Assembly (NCBI RefSeq): GCF_030123245.1
Contig: NZ_CP126101.1
Coordinates: 3,160,501-3,224,500 of the forward strand
Direction: 5' to 3'
Length of the DNA: 64,000 nt
Source: Lysinibacillus pakistanensis
Lineage (GTDB): Bacteria > Bacillota > Bacilli > Bacillales_A > Planococcaceae
This document shows, one piece after another, positions 26,551 through 36,500 of the stretch. A model generated the notes under the pieces. The model had not been told where the DNA came from. It was given only the letters and a program-made list of their open reading frames with translations, and searched no databases. Within the stretch, counting starts at the first letter, position 1, and each line of letters begins with the position of its first letter. The translations under genes were made by a program, and so were the position numbers.

Positions 26551-27030
26551 CTACCCCATTTTGTGTAAAGCATGCTGGATTTCATCTATCCAACTTTTCC
26601 CGCCATATACGACAAAGGTTGTTTCATTATCTTTCACATCGAAGATTTTTACTCTTTGGGAAATAAGGAGATTTAAACCTAGTTCTGCTCGATTTACTTC
26701 TTTTAAACTTAGTTCCCAAAATAAATTTGGATTAATATTTAAGGCATGGGCACAAAAGATCAACCGTTGATTTGTTAACAACAAACGGCCACCGTCAGAT
26801 TTAGTTGCACTGTAATACATGTTTGCTAAACCTGAGCGAATTGGAAATTCATTTGTATTCATTTCAATCTCATGGAAAAAGATTTTTCTATTTGTAAGTT
26901 TGAATTCGTTATAATCGTATGTAATCTGTTTTGCTTCTGACGTAATGATGTAACTACCACAGTATTCACAATTAATTTGTTTAGGGTCAAATACTGCAGC
27001 ACAGTTTGGACAATTGAAAGCTTTAACCAT
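26551..27030 (-). CDS. Zinc-ribbon protein with GRAM/PH-like domain
   Basis: 159 residues. Two CxxC pairs at residues 7-10 (CPNC) and 21-24 (CEYC) form an N-terminal zinc ribbon. Residues 50-155 read as a GRAM/PH-like beta domain: GGRLLLTNQRLIFCAHAL, then SLKEVNRAELG and KIFDVKDNETTFVVYGG, ending in a helix. Such proteins are cytosolic and of unknown role; lipid or protein binding is only a guess. AGGAGCGATAAAGC precedes the ATG. Confidence 0.7.
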   Translation of the reverse strand: MVKAFNCPNCAAVFDPKQINCEYCGSYIITSEAKQITYDYNEFKLTNRKIFFHEIEMNTNEFPIRSGLANMYYSATKSDGGRLLLTNQRLIFCAHALNINPNLFWELSLKEVNRAELGLNLLISQRVKIFDVKDNETTFVVYGGKSWIDEIQHALHKMG

Positions 27031-27249
27031 GCTTTATCGCTCCTAATATTTGCTATTATTAAGTATAGTTCGAATTACCAAATATACCAACAATATTAAT
27101 AAAAAATGCCTAGGCTCAAATTAATTGAGTACCTGGGTTTTGGCGTTACTTTATAAATTTGTCATAGTGACGTTTAAGCAAGTCGTTTTTATGTACTTAG
27201 TTTTTTACTCCATATAAACTATACATAATAATACAGAAGGAGAATATTG

Positions 27250-27514
27250 ATGGAATTTCGATTAGAATTATTCGTTGAAGATTTACATTACATTTCATAA
27301 TAAGACCGAAGTTAGTGCAATTATTAAAATGAAGAATTTTGCTTTATTATTAACATCTGATAACGTTCTTAATGAAAATCATTATTTTAAAAAAGGCGGT
27401 TTAAGACCAAAAGGAAAAGGTATTGAAGTAGTGATACTACTAGATAATATCGAACAAACATATCAACGTGTTCTAGATAAACATTATCCAGTTGAATCCA
27501 GTCTTGTTTTGTAA
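27250..27514 (+). pseudogene. Broken VOC/glyoxalase-family gene
   Basis: A good ribosome site (GAAGGAGA) leads into an ATG and MEFRLELFVEDLHYIS, the standard start of bleomycin-resistance/glyoxalase proteins, but stops follow at once. A second frame continues the family: FALLLTSDNVLNENHYF, then RPKGKGIEVVILLDNIEQ and KHYPVESSLVL. The usual C-terminal block (WGLTDFRLVDPDGYY-like) is missing. Both an internal deletion with frameshift and a 3' truncation are therefore present. Confidence 0.8.
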
Positions 27515-27592
27515 TCATGAGGTATGAATTACAAAAATGTTTAATCACTTTTAGCAAATGAATTTTATAGAAAAGAGGACTTTGGTAGAATA

Positions 27593-27672
27593 GGTGCTAA
27601 AAACGATAATTGTAAGGCATCAAGAAATTCATTCTTTTTGAATGAAACTTTTAAGCCTTAGTTTTTAGCACC
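27593..27672. repeat. Nested three-tier palindrome
   Basis: Outer arms GGTGCTAAAAAC (27593-27604) and GTTTTTAGCACC (27661-27672) are perfect complements. Inside are TAAGGC (27613-27618) with GCCTTA (27655-27660), and inside those TTCATTC (27628-27634) with GAATGAA (27640-27646) around a five-base loop. Total span is 80 bases. It lies between the broken VOC gene and the end of bioB; no gene is seen in this gap. Confidence 0.8.
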
Positions 27673-27758
27673 GTCCACGACGACCATACGGTTTATATCC
27701 ATGCATGCCCATTAAATAATAAATTGTAGTAGTAGATTTTTATTTCATAAGCATGTAT

Positions 27759-28754
27759 TTAGCAGAATACTTCTTCCTGCTTTTTTGTTAATTCAATTTC
27801 AAAGCCTAAATCCTCAAGCATACGATAATCGCTATTTGCCTCTTGGCCTGCTGTTGTTAAATAATCTCCTACAAAAATGCTATTTGCCGCATACATTCCC
27901 AGTGGCTGAAGGGACCCAAGATTGACTTCACGACCACCAGAAATACGAATTTCCTTTGTTGGATTTATATAACGGAACAATGCTAAAACCTTTAAACAAT
28001 ATCGTGGATTTAATTCCTTTGTCCCTTCCAGCTTTGTGCCGTCTATAGCATTTAAAAAATTGACTGGGATCGAATCAGCATCTAATTGATGTAGGGCACG
28101 CGCAATGTTGACGACATCCTCTTTTGTTTCCTTCATTCCAATGATTGCTCCTGAGCAAGGCGAAATTCCATGCTTTTTTGCAATTTCTACCGTATTCACA
28201 CGATCCTCATAGGTATGCGATGTAGTAATGTATGAGTGATGACGCTCTGATGTATTTAAATTATGATTGTAGCGATCTACCCCCGCCTCTTTTAATTGCT
28301 GTGCCTGTTCTTCTTTTAATAAGCCAAGACAGGCACATACTTTTAAGCCATACTTCTCTTTAATTTCAGTGACTGCTTCACTGACAACATTGACATCCTT
28401 CCGCGTTGGCCCACGTCCACTTGCCACGATGCAATAGGTGCCAATTTTATTGTCAAATGCTCGTTTTGCACCCTCTAAAATTTCTTCCTTCGTAATAAAT
28501 GGATATTTTTCAATCGGTGCAGATGATTTAGATGATTGGGAACAATAGCCACAATCCTCTGGACAATAGCCACTTTTCGCGTTCATAATCATATTCAATT
28601 TTACTTTTTTCCCATAATAATGCTTACGAATGGCAAATGCACCATCCATTACCTTTAATAGTTCATCATCATCACTATTTAAAATGGCAAGTGCTTCATC
28701 ATTACTAATCACCTTACCTGCAATTACATCCTCTGCTAACTGTAACCAATTCAC
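27759..28754 (-). CDS. bioB: Biotin synthase
   Basis: Radical-SAM enzyme that inserts sulfur into dethiobiotin, the last step of biotin synthesis. 331 residues. The radical-SAM cysteines are C64, C68 and C71 in GYCPEDCGYCSQ. Further blocks are VASGRGPTRKDV near residue 112, YNHNLNTSERHHSYI near residue 162 and IRISGGREVNLG near residue 270, where the Arg of ISGGRE lies near the [2Fe-2S] cluster. Its start overlaps the bioY stop by one base. Last gene of bioDAYB. Confidence 0.97.
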   Translation of the reverse strand: MNWLQLAEDVIAGKVISNDEALAILNSDDDELLKVMDGAFAIRKHYYGKKVKLNMIMNAKSGYCPEDCGYCSQSSKSSAPIEKYPFITKEEILEGAKRAFDNKIGTYCIVASGRGPTRKDVNVVSEAVTEIKEKYGLKVCACLGLLKEEQAQQLKEAGVDRYNHNLNTSERHHSYITTSHTYEDRVNTVEIAKKHGISPCSGAIIGMKETKEDVVNIARALHQLDADSIPVNFLNAIDGTKLEGTKELNPRYCLKVLALFRYINPTKEIRISGGREVNLGSLQPLGMYAANSIFVGDYLTTAGQEANSDYRMLEDLGFEIELTKKQEEVFC

Positions 28755-29344
28755 TAAACATTCTCCCTTTCTACTTGCATGATTTTCACTGTTCTTACTG
28801 ACTGAAATACCTTATATAAGCGTTCGGCTAACAGTGCAGACGCTAAAGCTAAGCAAAAATCTGCAACAATACTATTTAAAAAACCAACTACAAATATATG
28901 AGACCAGCTCGTTTGCATATGGAGCCAGAAATTCATTGATAAATATAAGTAAGGTACCGCAATCGCATAAATAATAATAAGCCCCACAATATTTGCACCA
29001 ATAAAATGTTTTTTCGTTGGTGAATCTATTCTTTCAATGATGAATCCTATGATGAATGCTGCTAGTGCAAAGCCGATGAGGTAGCCAAATGTTGGCTGCA
29101 ATACATAGGTAATGCCTCCGCCCTGTGTAAAAACAGGTAATCCAACTAAACCGACCCCTATGTAAACGAGCTGACTTTGAAATCCATTACGACTACCAAG
29201 TAAGCTTCCAGCTAAAAAAACAAAGATAATTTGTAGTGTAAAGGGCACTACTGGTAACGGTATCTTAATAAATGCACCAATTGCCGTTAAAGCTGCAAAC
29301 ATCGCAATCATGACGAGGGACAGTGTTGATTGTCGTTTAAACAA
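28754..29344 (-). CDS. bioY: Biotin transporter substrate-binding protein BioY
   Basis: S-component of the ECF biotin importer, about 196 residues with six hydrophobic segments. The start is taken as the TTG at 29344 because GGGAGGG lies six bases upstream; the product begins [34 protein letters not shown] and [13 protein letters not shown] near residue 68 are the BioY hallmarks. It overlaps the end of bioA by 37 bases. Placement in the biosynthetic operon gives salvage and synthesis the same BirA control. Confidence 0.94.
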   Translation of the reverse strand: MFKRQSTLSLVMIAMFAALTAIGAFIKIPLPVVPFTLQIIFVFLAGSLLGSRNGFQSQLVYIGVGLVGLPVFTQGGGITYVLQPTFGYLIGFALAAFIIGFIIERIDSPTKKHFIGANIVGLIIIYAIAVPYLYLSMNFWLHMQTSWSHIFVVGFLNSIVADFCLALASALLAERLYKVFQSVRTVKIMQVERENV

Positions 29345-30717
29345 TTTATGCCCTCCCACTCCTCAAAAAATTGTACAATCGTTTCTTTTGTTGTATGAAT
29401 CATAAATCTCATTTCTTCATCAGAAATAATGTAAGGCGGCATAAAATATAATATATTGCCAAGTGGGCGAATCAGTAAGCCCTTTGCTAAAGCACGCTGA
29501 TAAATTTGATAGCCAATACGCGCCTCATTTGGGAATGGCTCCTTTGTCCGATAATTGGCGACTAGCTCAATGGCACCCACTAACCCTATCTGTCGATACT
29601 CTCCAACATAGGGTAATTGATCAAATGCCGCCTGTGCTAACGCTCGCATTCGTTCTCCCTTATTTTGAATCATATCGATAACCTGGTCCTCTTCAAACAT
29701 TGTCAATACCTCTAGTGCTACACGACAAGCAAGCGGATTTCCAGAATAGCTATGAGAATGTAAAAATGCTTTCATTGTTCCGTAATCATCGTAAAAGGCA
29801 TTGTAAATGTCATCAGTGGTTATTACCGTGGATAGCGGTAAATAGCCACCTGTTAAACCTTTTGACAAGCACATAAAATCCGGTGCAATCTGTGCTTGCT
29901 CACAGGCAAATAATGTACCAGTTCGTCCAAACCCAACTGCAATTTCATCTGCAATTAAGTGTACATCGTAGGCTGTACAAAGCTCTCGTAATTGCTTTAA
30001 ATAGATTGGCGGATACATTTTCATGCCCGCAGCTGCTTGAATAAGTGGCTCAATAATCACAGCTGTCATTTCTTCATGATGCGCATGAAGCTCTTCTTCA
30101 ACATACTGAATACATTGAGCATGACAGCTTTCTGGCTTATCTTGAAAAGGACATCTAAAGCAATCTGGCCCTTGTGCACGTAAGGTATCTAATAACAAGG
30201 GTTGGTATACTTCGTTATAAAGCCCTACTCCACCAACAGATAAAGCGCCAAGTGTCTCACCATGGTAGGCATCTGTTAAAGCCAAGAAGCGTTTTTTTGC
30301 AGTTTTTCCCGTTTGCATATGATATTGAAAGCTCATTTTTAATGCAACCTCTATAGCGGATGAGCCATTGTCTGCAAAAAATACTTTATTCAAACTAACT
30401 GGCGTTAAATCTACTAATTTTTCAGCTACTTTAACCGCTGGCTCATGTGTAAAATTCGCAAAAATTGTATGCTCTAATGTAAATGCCTGATCACTTAATA
30501 CTTGACTTATTCGAGGATTCGCATGTCCAAATAAATTTACCCACCAGGAGGAGACAGCATCTAAATAGCGATGATTATTTTCATCATAGAGCCATACACC
30601 TTGTCCTTTTTTAATGACGATTGGTGGAAATTGCTCATAATCCTTCATTTGTGAACAAGGATGCCAAACATGCCTTAAATCTCTTGCCTGCAAATCAGTT
30701 AACACTTGTTTCATCAT
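29308..30717 (-). CDS. bioA: Adenosylmethionine--8-amino-7-oxononanoate aminotransferase
   Basis: PLP enzyme converting KAPA to DAPA with SAM as amino donor in the biotin pathway. About 469 residues from the ATG at 30717, which has AAAGG seven bases upstream; the longer open frame reaching into bioD is not needed. Motifs: [15 protein letters not shown] near residue 13, [15 protein letters not shown] near residue 53, [14 protein letters not shown] near residue 245 and the PLP lysine in [14 protein letters not shown] near residue 277. It overlaps bioD by 23 bases. Confidence 0.96.
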   Translation of the reverse strand: MMKQVLTDLQARDLRHVWHPCSQMKDYEQFPPIVIKKGQGVWLYDENNHRYLDAVSSWWVNLFGHANPRISQVLSDQAFTLEHTIFANFTHEPAVKVAEKLVDLTPVSLNKVFFADNGSSAIEVALKMSFQYHMQTGKTAKKRFLALTDAYHGETLGALSVGGVGLYNEVYQPLLLDTLRAQGPDCFRCPFQDKPESCHAQCIQYVEEELHAHHEEMTAVIIEPLIQAAAGMKMYPPIYLKQLRELCTAYDVHLIADEIAVGFGRTGTLFACEQAQIAPDFMCLSKGLTGGYLPLSTVITTDDIYNAFYDDYGTMKAFLHSHSYSGNPLACRVALEVLTMFEEDQVIDMIQNKGERMRALAQAAFDQLPYVGEYRQIGLVGAIELVANYRTKEPFPNEARIGYQIYQRALAKGLLIRPLGNILYFMPPYIISDEEMRFMIHTTKETIVQFFEEWEGINCLNDNQHCPSS

Positions 30718-31399
30718 TGACCAACCTTTCAAACAATGAAGTGTGAGAAATGGAATAATCAACAAGCTGCGCAATCTCTTGGATTTGCGGGATAATTGCA
30801 TATGGCAAATCATGAAACTGTAATATGGTTTTCATAGTATCTTGTTCTATCAAACTCCCTGAATTTCCATTAAATACAATGCCCAGAATATCAATATTAC
30901 GCGAATGCAAAGCCTCAATCGTTAGTAATGTGTGGTTAATTGTTCCTAGTGTTGTTCGAGAAACAAGAACAACTGGAAGCTTACTTTGCACGATAACATC
31001 AAGAAGCGTTATTTTTCTTTGTAAATCTAAAGGCACAAAAAGTCCACCAGCTCCCTCACAAATTACCATATCGTTTGATTGCTGTAGCACCTGTATTTGC
31101 TGTAGTAAATAATGCACATTAATTTGCTGTACCTCCAGTTGTGCAGCAAAATGTGGTGAAGCTGCCTCTTTAAACGAATACCCATTCAAACTTTCTGTCC
31201 TTAGCACCTGTAATGAATACTTTTCATATACTGTTGTATCGTAGTAATAGGAATGATCATTTTCATGCACTTCACCAGTTTGTACAGGCTTAAAAGGCGT
31301 GACGCGAAGGTTCTGTCGCTGAAATTGTCGCATCAGCAATGTGGTGACCGCCGTTTTACCGACATCAGTATCTGTCCCAACAACCCAAAAATGTTGCAT
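30695..31399 (-). CDS. bioD: Dethiobiotin synthetase
   Basis: ATP-dependent carboxylation and ring closure of DAPA to dethiobiotin. 234 residues. The N-terminal P-loop reads [11 protein letters not shown] (residues 8-18); FKPVQTGE near residue 37 and [11 protein letters not shown] near residue 115 are the substrate and Mg-ATP blocks. First gene of the operon, with GGGAGG ahead of the ATG and a BirA-type operator just upstream. bioF, bioW and bioX are not in this window. Confidence 0.96.
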   Translation of the reverse strand: MQHFWVVGTDTDVGKTAVTTLLMRQFQRQNLRVTPFKPVQTGEVHENDHSYYYDTTVYEKYSLQVLRTESLNGYSFKEAASPHFAAQLEVQQINVHYLLQQIQVLQQSNDMVICEGAGGLFVPLDLQRKITLLDVIVQSKLPVVLVSRTTLGTINHTLLTIEALHSRNIDILGIVFNGNSGSLIEQDTMKTILQFHDLPYAIIPQIQEIAQLVDYSISHTSLFERLVNDETSVN

Positions 31400-31419
31400 C
31401 GTTAACCTCCCCCTTTTTA

Positions 31420-31447
31420 GTTAACCATATATACTTTTTAAGTTAAC
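31420..31447. promoter_or_regulatory. BirA-type biotin operator
   Basis: GTTAAC at 31420-31425 and GTTAAC at 31442-31447, separated by 16 bases, match the Gram-positive BirA operator pattern (GTTAAC-N15/16-GTTAAC). It lies 21 bases upstream of bioD. A third GTTAAC at 31401-31406 overlaps the bioD ribosome site. Confidence 0.85.
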
Positions 31448-31663
31448 ACATATGTTTTTATTTTGTAAATGCTATTTCAATAATTTTTCCAAAAACAGAA
31501 GTTTCGCAATAACAATGAAACACTAAAACCTTACCTTTATATAGCAAAATCTAGCGATACCCGTACGGTTGCTAAAAAATTGTTTAATTGTTTTTGAATA
31601 CTATTAAAAATTTAGAGGATTTCACTACTTTTGTGTTGTATTAAACTAAACGGGGGTGGCTGT

Positions 31664-32128
31664 ATGTTTGGCCTTTTTAAAGAATCAGAAAAATTGATAG
31701 ATACATATGAACAAGTAGCATGTATTTTAAAGTCCTTGCTTACCTACGAGCTCAGAGACTTACCTAGCCGTTACGAATTTTGGTACCGTGCGGCGTTACG
31801 TTTGGAAGAATATCGAACGTTAAATGCGGAGCATCGCTCAAAGCGATCTATGACCACAGCTGTTGGACGCTTTCATCAAACTCAATATGATGTTACGAAA
31901 CAAAAACTAGCAAGGCTAGAGCGTCTAATAGATATATATAAATCCTTTTGTCTGGAAGAAGAGCGAGAAATATTAAATCATCGGCTCCATTTTCAGAAGG
32001 AAGTAATTGCCGAGCTCTATAATCATCTTCAAAATAAAGAGTTATATACGTATTGTAGTACTGTACAGCAGCAATTTTGGGAAGCTGTCAGTGAGGATAT
32101 ACTACTTGCAATTGCCCAACTGGATTAA
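31664..32128 (+). CDS. Hypothetical helical protein, 154 residues
   Basis: No family recognised. It begins MFGLFKESEKLIDTYE; the ATG at 31664 has GGGGGTGG upstream and is preferred to a start 11 codons earlier. The protein is almost entirely predicted helix, charged, with YDVTKQKLARLERLIDIYK suggesting a coiled coil. There is no signal peptide or membrane segment. It is followed after 73 bases by a membrane-protein gene and then a response regulator, all rightward, so the three may form a loose transcription unit. Confidence 0.7.
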   Translation: MFGLFKESEKLIDTYEQVACILKSLLTYELRDLPSRYEFWYRAALRLEEYRTLNAEHRSKRSMTTAVGRFHQTQYDVTKQKLARLERLIDIYKSFCLEEEREILNHRLHFQKEVIAELYNHLQNKELYTYCSTVQQQFWEAVSEDILLAIAQLD

Positions 32129-32201
32129 AGTGGTTACATTTGCTGGATTCTTCTTCGTTGTTTGAGGATATGTTTTTTAGTTTAAAAGTTGGAGGTTTTT
32201 T

Positions 32202-32726
32202 ATGATTGCATGGATTATTGCAGCAGAAATTGCTTTTTGGATAGTCATTTTATTTGGGTTGGTTGCCCGCTATATTTTAAAAAAACCAAAGCTAAGTTTC
32301 TTCTTGTTTTCCTTAACATTAGGTATCGATTCTTTACTGATATTGCTAACTGCGATAGATTTAAAAGCAGGTACCCCCGCATCTATCTCACATGGGATTG
32401 CTGCTATTTATATTGGTGTTTCAATCGCCTATGGTAAAACTATGATTAGTTGGGCAGATGAGCAATTTCAACGTTGGTTTTTAAAAACTGGGGATAAGAA
32501 AGTACGTCTTACAGGATCTGCAAAAGGGAAACATGAGATAAAGATGCTGATTCGCCATGTAGTAGCTTTTCTCATTGGCACTGGACTTTTGTCTATCATG
32601 GCACTTTATATTGGATCTCAGTCTGACACATCTTCCCTATTTCAGGTGATGAAAGTTTGGGGCATCGTATTAACTATTGATGCCATTATAAGTATTTCAT
32701 ATGTGATTTTTCCTAGTCAAAAATAA
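32202..32726 (+). CDS. Four-span membrane protein (YmcC-like)
   Basis: 174 residues with four hydrophobic spans, at about 2-24, 34-52, 64-80 and 118-142, plus a final hydrophobic segment near 150-168. A cytosolic loop with WADEQFQRWFLKTGDKK lies in the middle. It resembles the YmcC-type integral membrane proteins of bacilli, whose function is unknown. GGAGG at seven bases precedes the ATG. Confidence 0.7.
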   Translation: MIAWIIAAEIAFWIVILFGLVARYILKKPKLSFFLFSLTLGIDSLLILLTAIDLKAGTPASISHGIAAIYIGVSIAYGKTMISWADEQFQRWFLKTGDKKVRLTGSAKGKHEIKMLIRHVVAFLIGTGLLSIMALYIGSQSDTSSLFQVMKVWGIVLTIDAIISISYVIFPSQK

Positions 32727-32798
32727 CGAATGTCCTAGAAGTTTTCTTTCCATTTCTATCTAAAAATTGATATATTAGAAGATGGAGAAAGGAGATTC

Positions 32799-33491
32799 AT
32801 GGGTGTGGTAAATGAGAAAATCTTAATCGTAGAAGATGATATTGACATTATGGAGGTTCTATCTCTTACAATTGCAAATGCAAACTACCTAGTTTTCAAG
32901 GCATCATCCATTTACGAAGGTTGGAAGGCAGTAATCAAAGAAGAGCCTGATTTAATTTTATTGGATGTTAATTTACCTGATGGCAATGGCTTTGAATTAG
33001 CGAGAAGGGTTCGTGAAGTGTCGGATGCTATTATTATTTTTGTAACTGTTAATCACTTAATTGACCATAAACTAGAAGGCTTTGAAGTAGGTGCAGATGA
33101 TTATATAACAAAGCCGTTTATTCCAAAAGAATTACTCGCTCGTATACAAGCAAACTTAAAAAGAAAGACGACATCCATAAGAAATCCTATATTACATATT
33201 GATAACTTAGTCATTCATTTTGATGAAAAAAATGTTTATAAAAACGGAAAACGTTTAAATCTTTTTACGAAAGAAAAGCTACTACTATTTTTTCTGATCG
33301 AACATGCCAATAAGGTAATTAGTGTAGACCAACTGATAGATAATGTTTGGGGACAGGATGGTGTAACTGATTCAAAAACGGTTTCTGTCCATATTAGTAC
33401 ACTGCGACGAAAAATTGAGGACGTTCCAGCTAAGCCTAAGTGGATTCAAACTGTTCGGGGCTTCGGCTACCAATTTGTTTATAAAAAATAA
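32799..33491 (+). CDS. OmpR-family response regulator
   Basis: 230-residue two-component regulator. Receiver domain residues 6-120: acidic pair in IVEDDIDIM, phospho-acceptor Asp in LILLDVNLPDGNGFE near residue 56, the switch Thr in FVTVNH and the lysine in YITKPF near residue 105. The C-terminal winged helix has KTVSVHISTLRRKIEDV and IQTVRGFGYQFV. It ends 22 bases from the tail of the giant histidine kinase on the opposite strand; the pair is probably cognate. AAAGGAG precedes the ATG closely. Confidence 0.93.
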   Translation: MGVVNEKILIVEDDIDIMEVLSLTIANANYLVFKASSIYEGWKAVIKEEPDLILLDVNLPDGNGFELARRVREVSDAIIIFVTVNHLIDHKLEGFEVGADDYITKPFIPKELLARIQANLKRKTTSIRNPILHIDNLVIHFDEKNVYKNGKRLNLFTKEKLLLFFLIEHANKVISVDQLIDNVWGQDGVTDSKTVSVHISTLRRKIEDVPAKPKWIQTVRGFGYQFVYKK

Positions 33492-33529
33492 AGTGCTGAG
33501 CTGCGAAAAATGCTCAACACTTTATTTTT
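33490..33529. terminator. Shared terminator between regulator and kinase
   Basis: AAAGTGCTGAGC (33490-33501) pairs with GCTCAACACTTT (33512-33523), one mismatch in 12, followed by ATTTTTT; A-runs on the left serve the other strand. It overlaps the last codons of both convergent genes. Confidence 0.8.
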
Positions 33530-36500
33530 TCTATTACCAAAGGCAATGTAAAGCTAAATATGGACCCTTCACCCTCTATGCTTTCCACATATATTTCCCC
33601 ATTATGTTGTTCCACAATTTGCTTACAAATGGCTAAGCCAATTCCGTGTGAATCCACTTTATCAACATTAGATGCTCGATAATAACTATCGAATATAAAG
33701 GGAATATCGCTCTGTGGGATACCTATGCCACTATCTGAAATTGAACAGATTAAGTGTGTGTCCTCCACATACATTAAAAATTGAATACTGCCATTTGAAG
33801 TATATTTCATGGCATTTGTCATTAAATTTTCCATCACCTGATTGATTCGGGCACGATCGATTAGCAGCTGTGCCTCCTGATGACCATAAAAATCGGCATA
33901 ATAGTCTAAGCCCAGTTGTTTTATCTCTCGTTCAAAACGGAAGCGAAATTGTTGAAATAGATTAATGGCCCTTACTTCTATAAAGGTATATTCTGCTCTC
34001 CCCGCTTCTAGATTAGCTAAATCAAATAAATCTTGAATTAAAACATTTAACGATAGCAATCTTTCCTTACTTCGAATTAAATATTTTTCTTGTTCTGATT
34101 CCTCTTTAATAACCCCGTCTAATATTAATTCGATATAACCTAGTGTTGAAGTGATGGGTGAGCGTAGTTCATGTGAAATACTATGCAATAATTTCTTCCG
34201 TTCTAATTCATTTTTCTCTAATCGTTCATTGACCTTTTTCAAATGATTATTTGTTTCATCCAATTCCTTTGTCCGTGAAAGAACACGTTTTTCTAATTCA
34301 CCATATATTTTTGCATTTTCAATCGATACGGCTATTTGTCCAGAGATCATTTTTAACAAATTCACATGTGTTGGATGAAAGGCATTAGTAATTAATGTGT
34401 TTTCCAAATATAAAATGGCTATAATCTCATCTTTAAGATGAATCGGTACACATAAAATAGACTTAGCAGCCGAGAAAGCACTAAGATAAACACTCTGTGC
34501 TTGTGTATTTTGAATAATTAGTTGCTCTCCGCTTTGTAACACAAAATAGACAATGGATTGCATGGTTTCACTGAATTCTTCAATCTTATGGTCATGAAAT
34601 ATCGTAAATTTGGTTTCATTGGCCTCAGCCTGTGCTAACACTTGTAATTGCTCATGATGTCTATGAATAAAATACCCGACATCTGCACCAGCATGTTTTA
34701 ATAAGGCAAATAAGATTTTACGAAGCAAATCCTCCATCCGTATTTCTGTTGCTAGGGACTGGGTCGTTTCGAAGACAGTCATCATATCAAATGATACTGT
34801 TCCGCTATGTTGGCCTTTTGGTACGTGATTGGCATGATACACTTTTTCCCAATGACTAGCAACCGTATTGGCCCCCCACTCCTTTATTACCTGTATACCA
34901 CATAAAATATAATGTCTCGCCGTTTTTTTATGATTGATAGCATGATAGTAATTAGCAGCTCGTTCATAAGAAATGGCAGCATCTTGAAGAAAATTATTCA
35001 TTTGTGCAAGCTGAATTGCTCGATCGTAATAAAGAATGGCATTCTCGCCCTGCTTTTTCATTCGATAATTTTCAGCCATTAATAAACAATAGAGATGCTC
35101 ATAGTTTTCAGGTGCATATTGAGCCCATTTTTTAAATTGACGAATACTTTTACTAATCTCCATCCTATATGTTCTTAATTCTGTTTTCGAGGAATATCGC
35201 TTTTGATGAATAAAATGAAACTGCCAAAGAGCACGATAAAAATAATAAATTGGCGTGATGGGCAAAGTATATATTTCTTTCTCTATCACCTTTAATATCT
35301 CCATAAACTCTTTTCCATGCTGATCGTCCCCCAATAAAAATGACATTTTCAATCGAATAGAATAATGCATCATTTTAATAATAGGCTGGTCTAATATAGC
35401 AAAGGGATATGCCCAATCAATAGGGGAATTAGGGTTTTGTAGCACATTCATCCATAACCCCATTTCAGCTAAAAAATCTATTGATAATGCACTGGCATGA
35501 ATGGAAAACTCCTGTTGTTGGCGCTCAATTTCCTGCTGTAAATCCTGAATAGGTGTTCCATTAATGAATTGGATGGCCACGATAAAACAAGAAGCAGCAG
35601 AGACCAAATGATGCAAGCCGATTTCCTGGCTATTGTGCTGAGCCTTTTGAATATATTGAAGACTGGATTCATATGGATTTGTCCAATGATTAATAAATAT
35701 GCCATAGACAAAATAAATACGGCCCTTGATGTAAATATTATTTTCATTCTCAGCAAAGGTGATGGCTATTTTTCCAAAGCGTGCAGAGTCTTGAATATTA
35801 TTGAAGCCAGCATTTAAAAGCATGGCATAGTTAATATAGACAACTCCACTTTTTGTTCCGTTCCCGTATTTAAGCTGTAATCGCAACCCTCTCATTAATA
35901 AAATTCCCGTTAAATTAGGATTAAGCATAAATGTGCTTGCCGTCATATTGATAATCAAATGGATTAACGTATCCATTTCTTTATCCTGAATAGGAGGATA
36001 CTTTAAAAGATCTATATCAGATTTATTGTGCAAAGCTTTTCTTAATAATAAATACTCCTTTAAAAGTTGAATTTTTGAGGGGTTCTCAGCAATATTCATA
36101 TTGGTAATTTGTAGACCTTTTATGCCAGCCTCAATTCCTACCGTATGATTGTCTGATTCAATGTATAGTAACGTTTTTAAATTATAAATTAATAATTTTT
36201 CTAAAACTGTTTTTGAATGCCGCAACGCTTCTGTTAAATGAAATTCTGATACATCATAACGTCCAACTAAATATGCGCACTCTCCTAAGTTAGCATATAT
36301 TTTTACAGACATTTTACGAAAAGACTGCCAATGATTGTCTGGAAGGAGCTCTATACTCGTCGTTAAAAAGGAGATGGCACTGTCAAACAGTCCAATTCTT
36401 TTTGCCGCAATACCAAGTTTATAATTCCATATTGCTAAATTTTGTTTTTCGTCAGCATTCAACAGTTGCTGACCATAATTAAAATGTTTCACCACTTCAC

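Noticed and set aside
27110..27165. Hairpin CCTAGGCTCAA / TTGAG..CCTGGG as a terminator
   Set aside because: Stem interrupted and no gene on the proper strand ends there.
27675..27725. Minus-strand 15-codon frame MGMHGYKPYGRRGRC
   Set aside because: No ribosome site and too short to judge; probably chance.
30718..30813. Longer BioA start inside bioD
   Set aside because: The extra 32 residues are not BioA-like and the ATG at 30717 has AAAGG at proper spacing.
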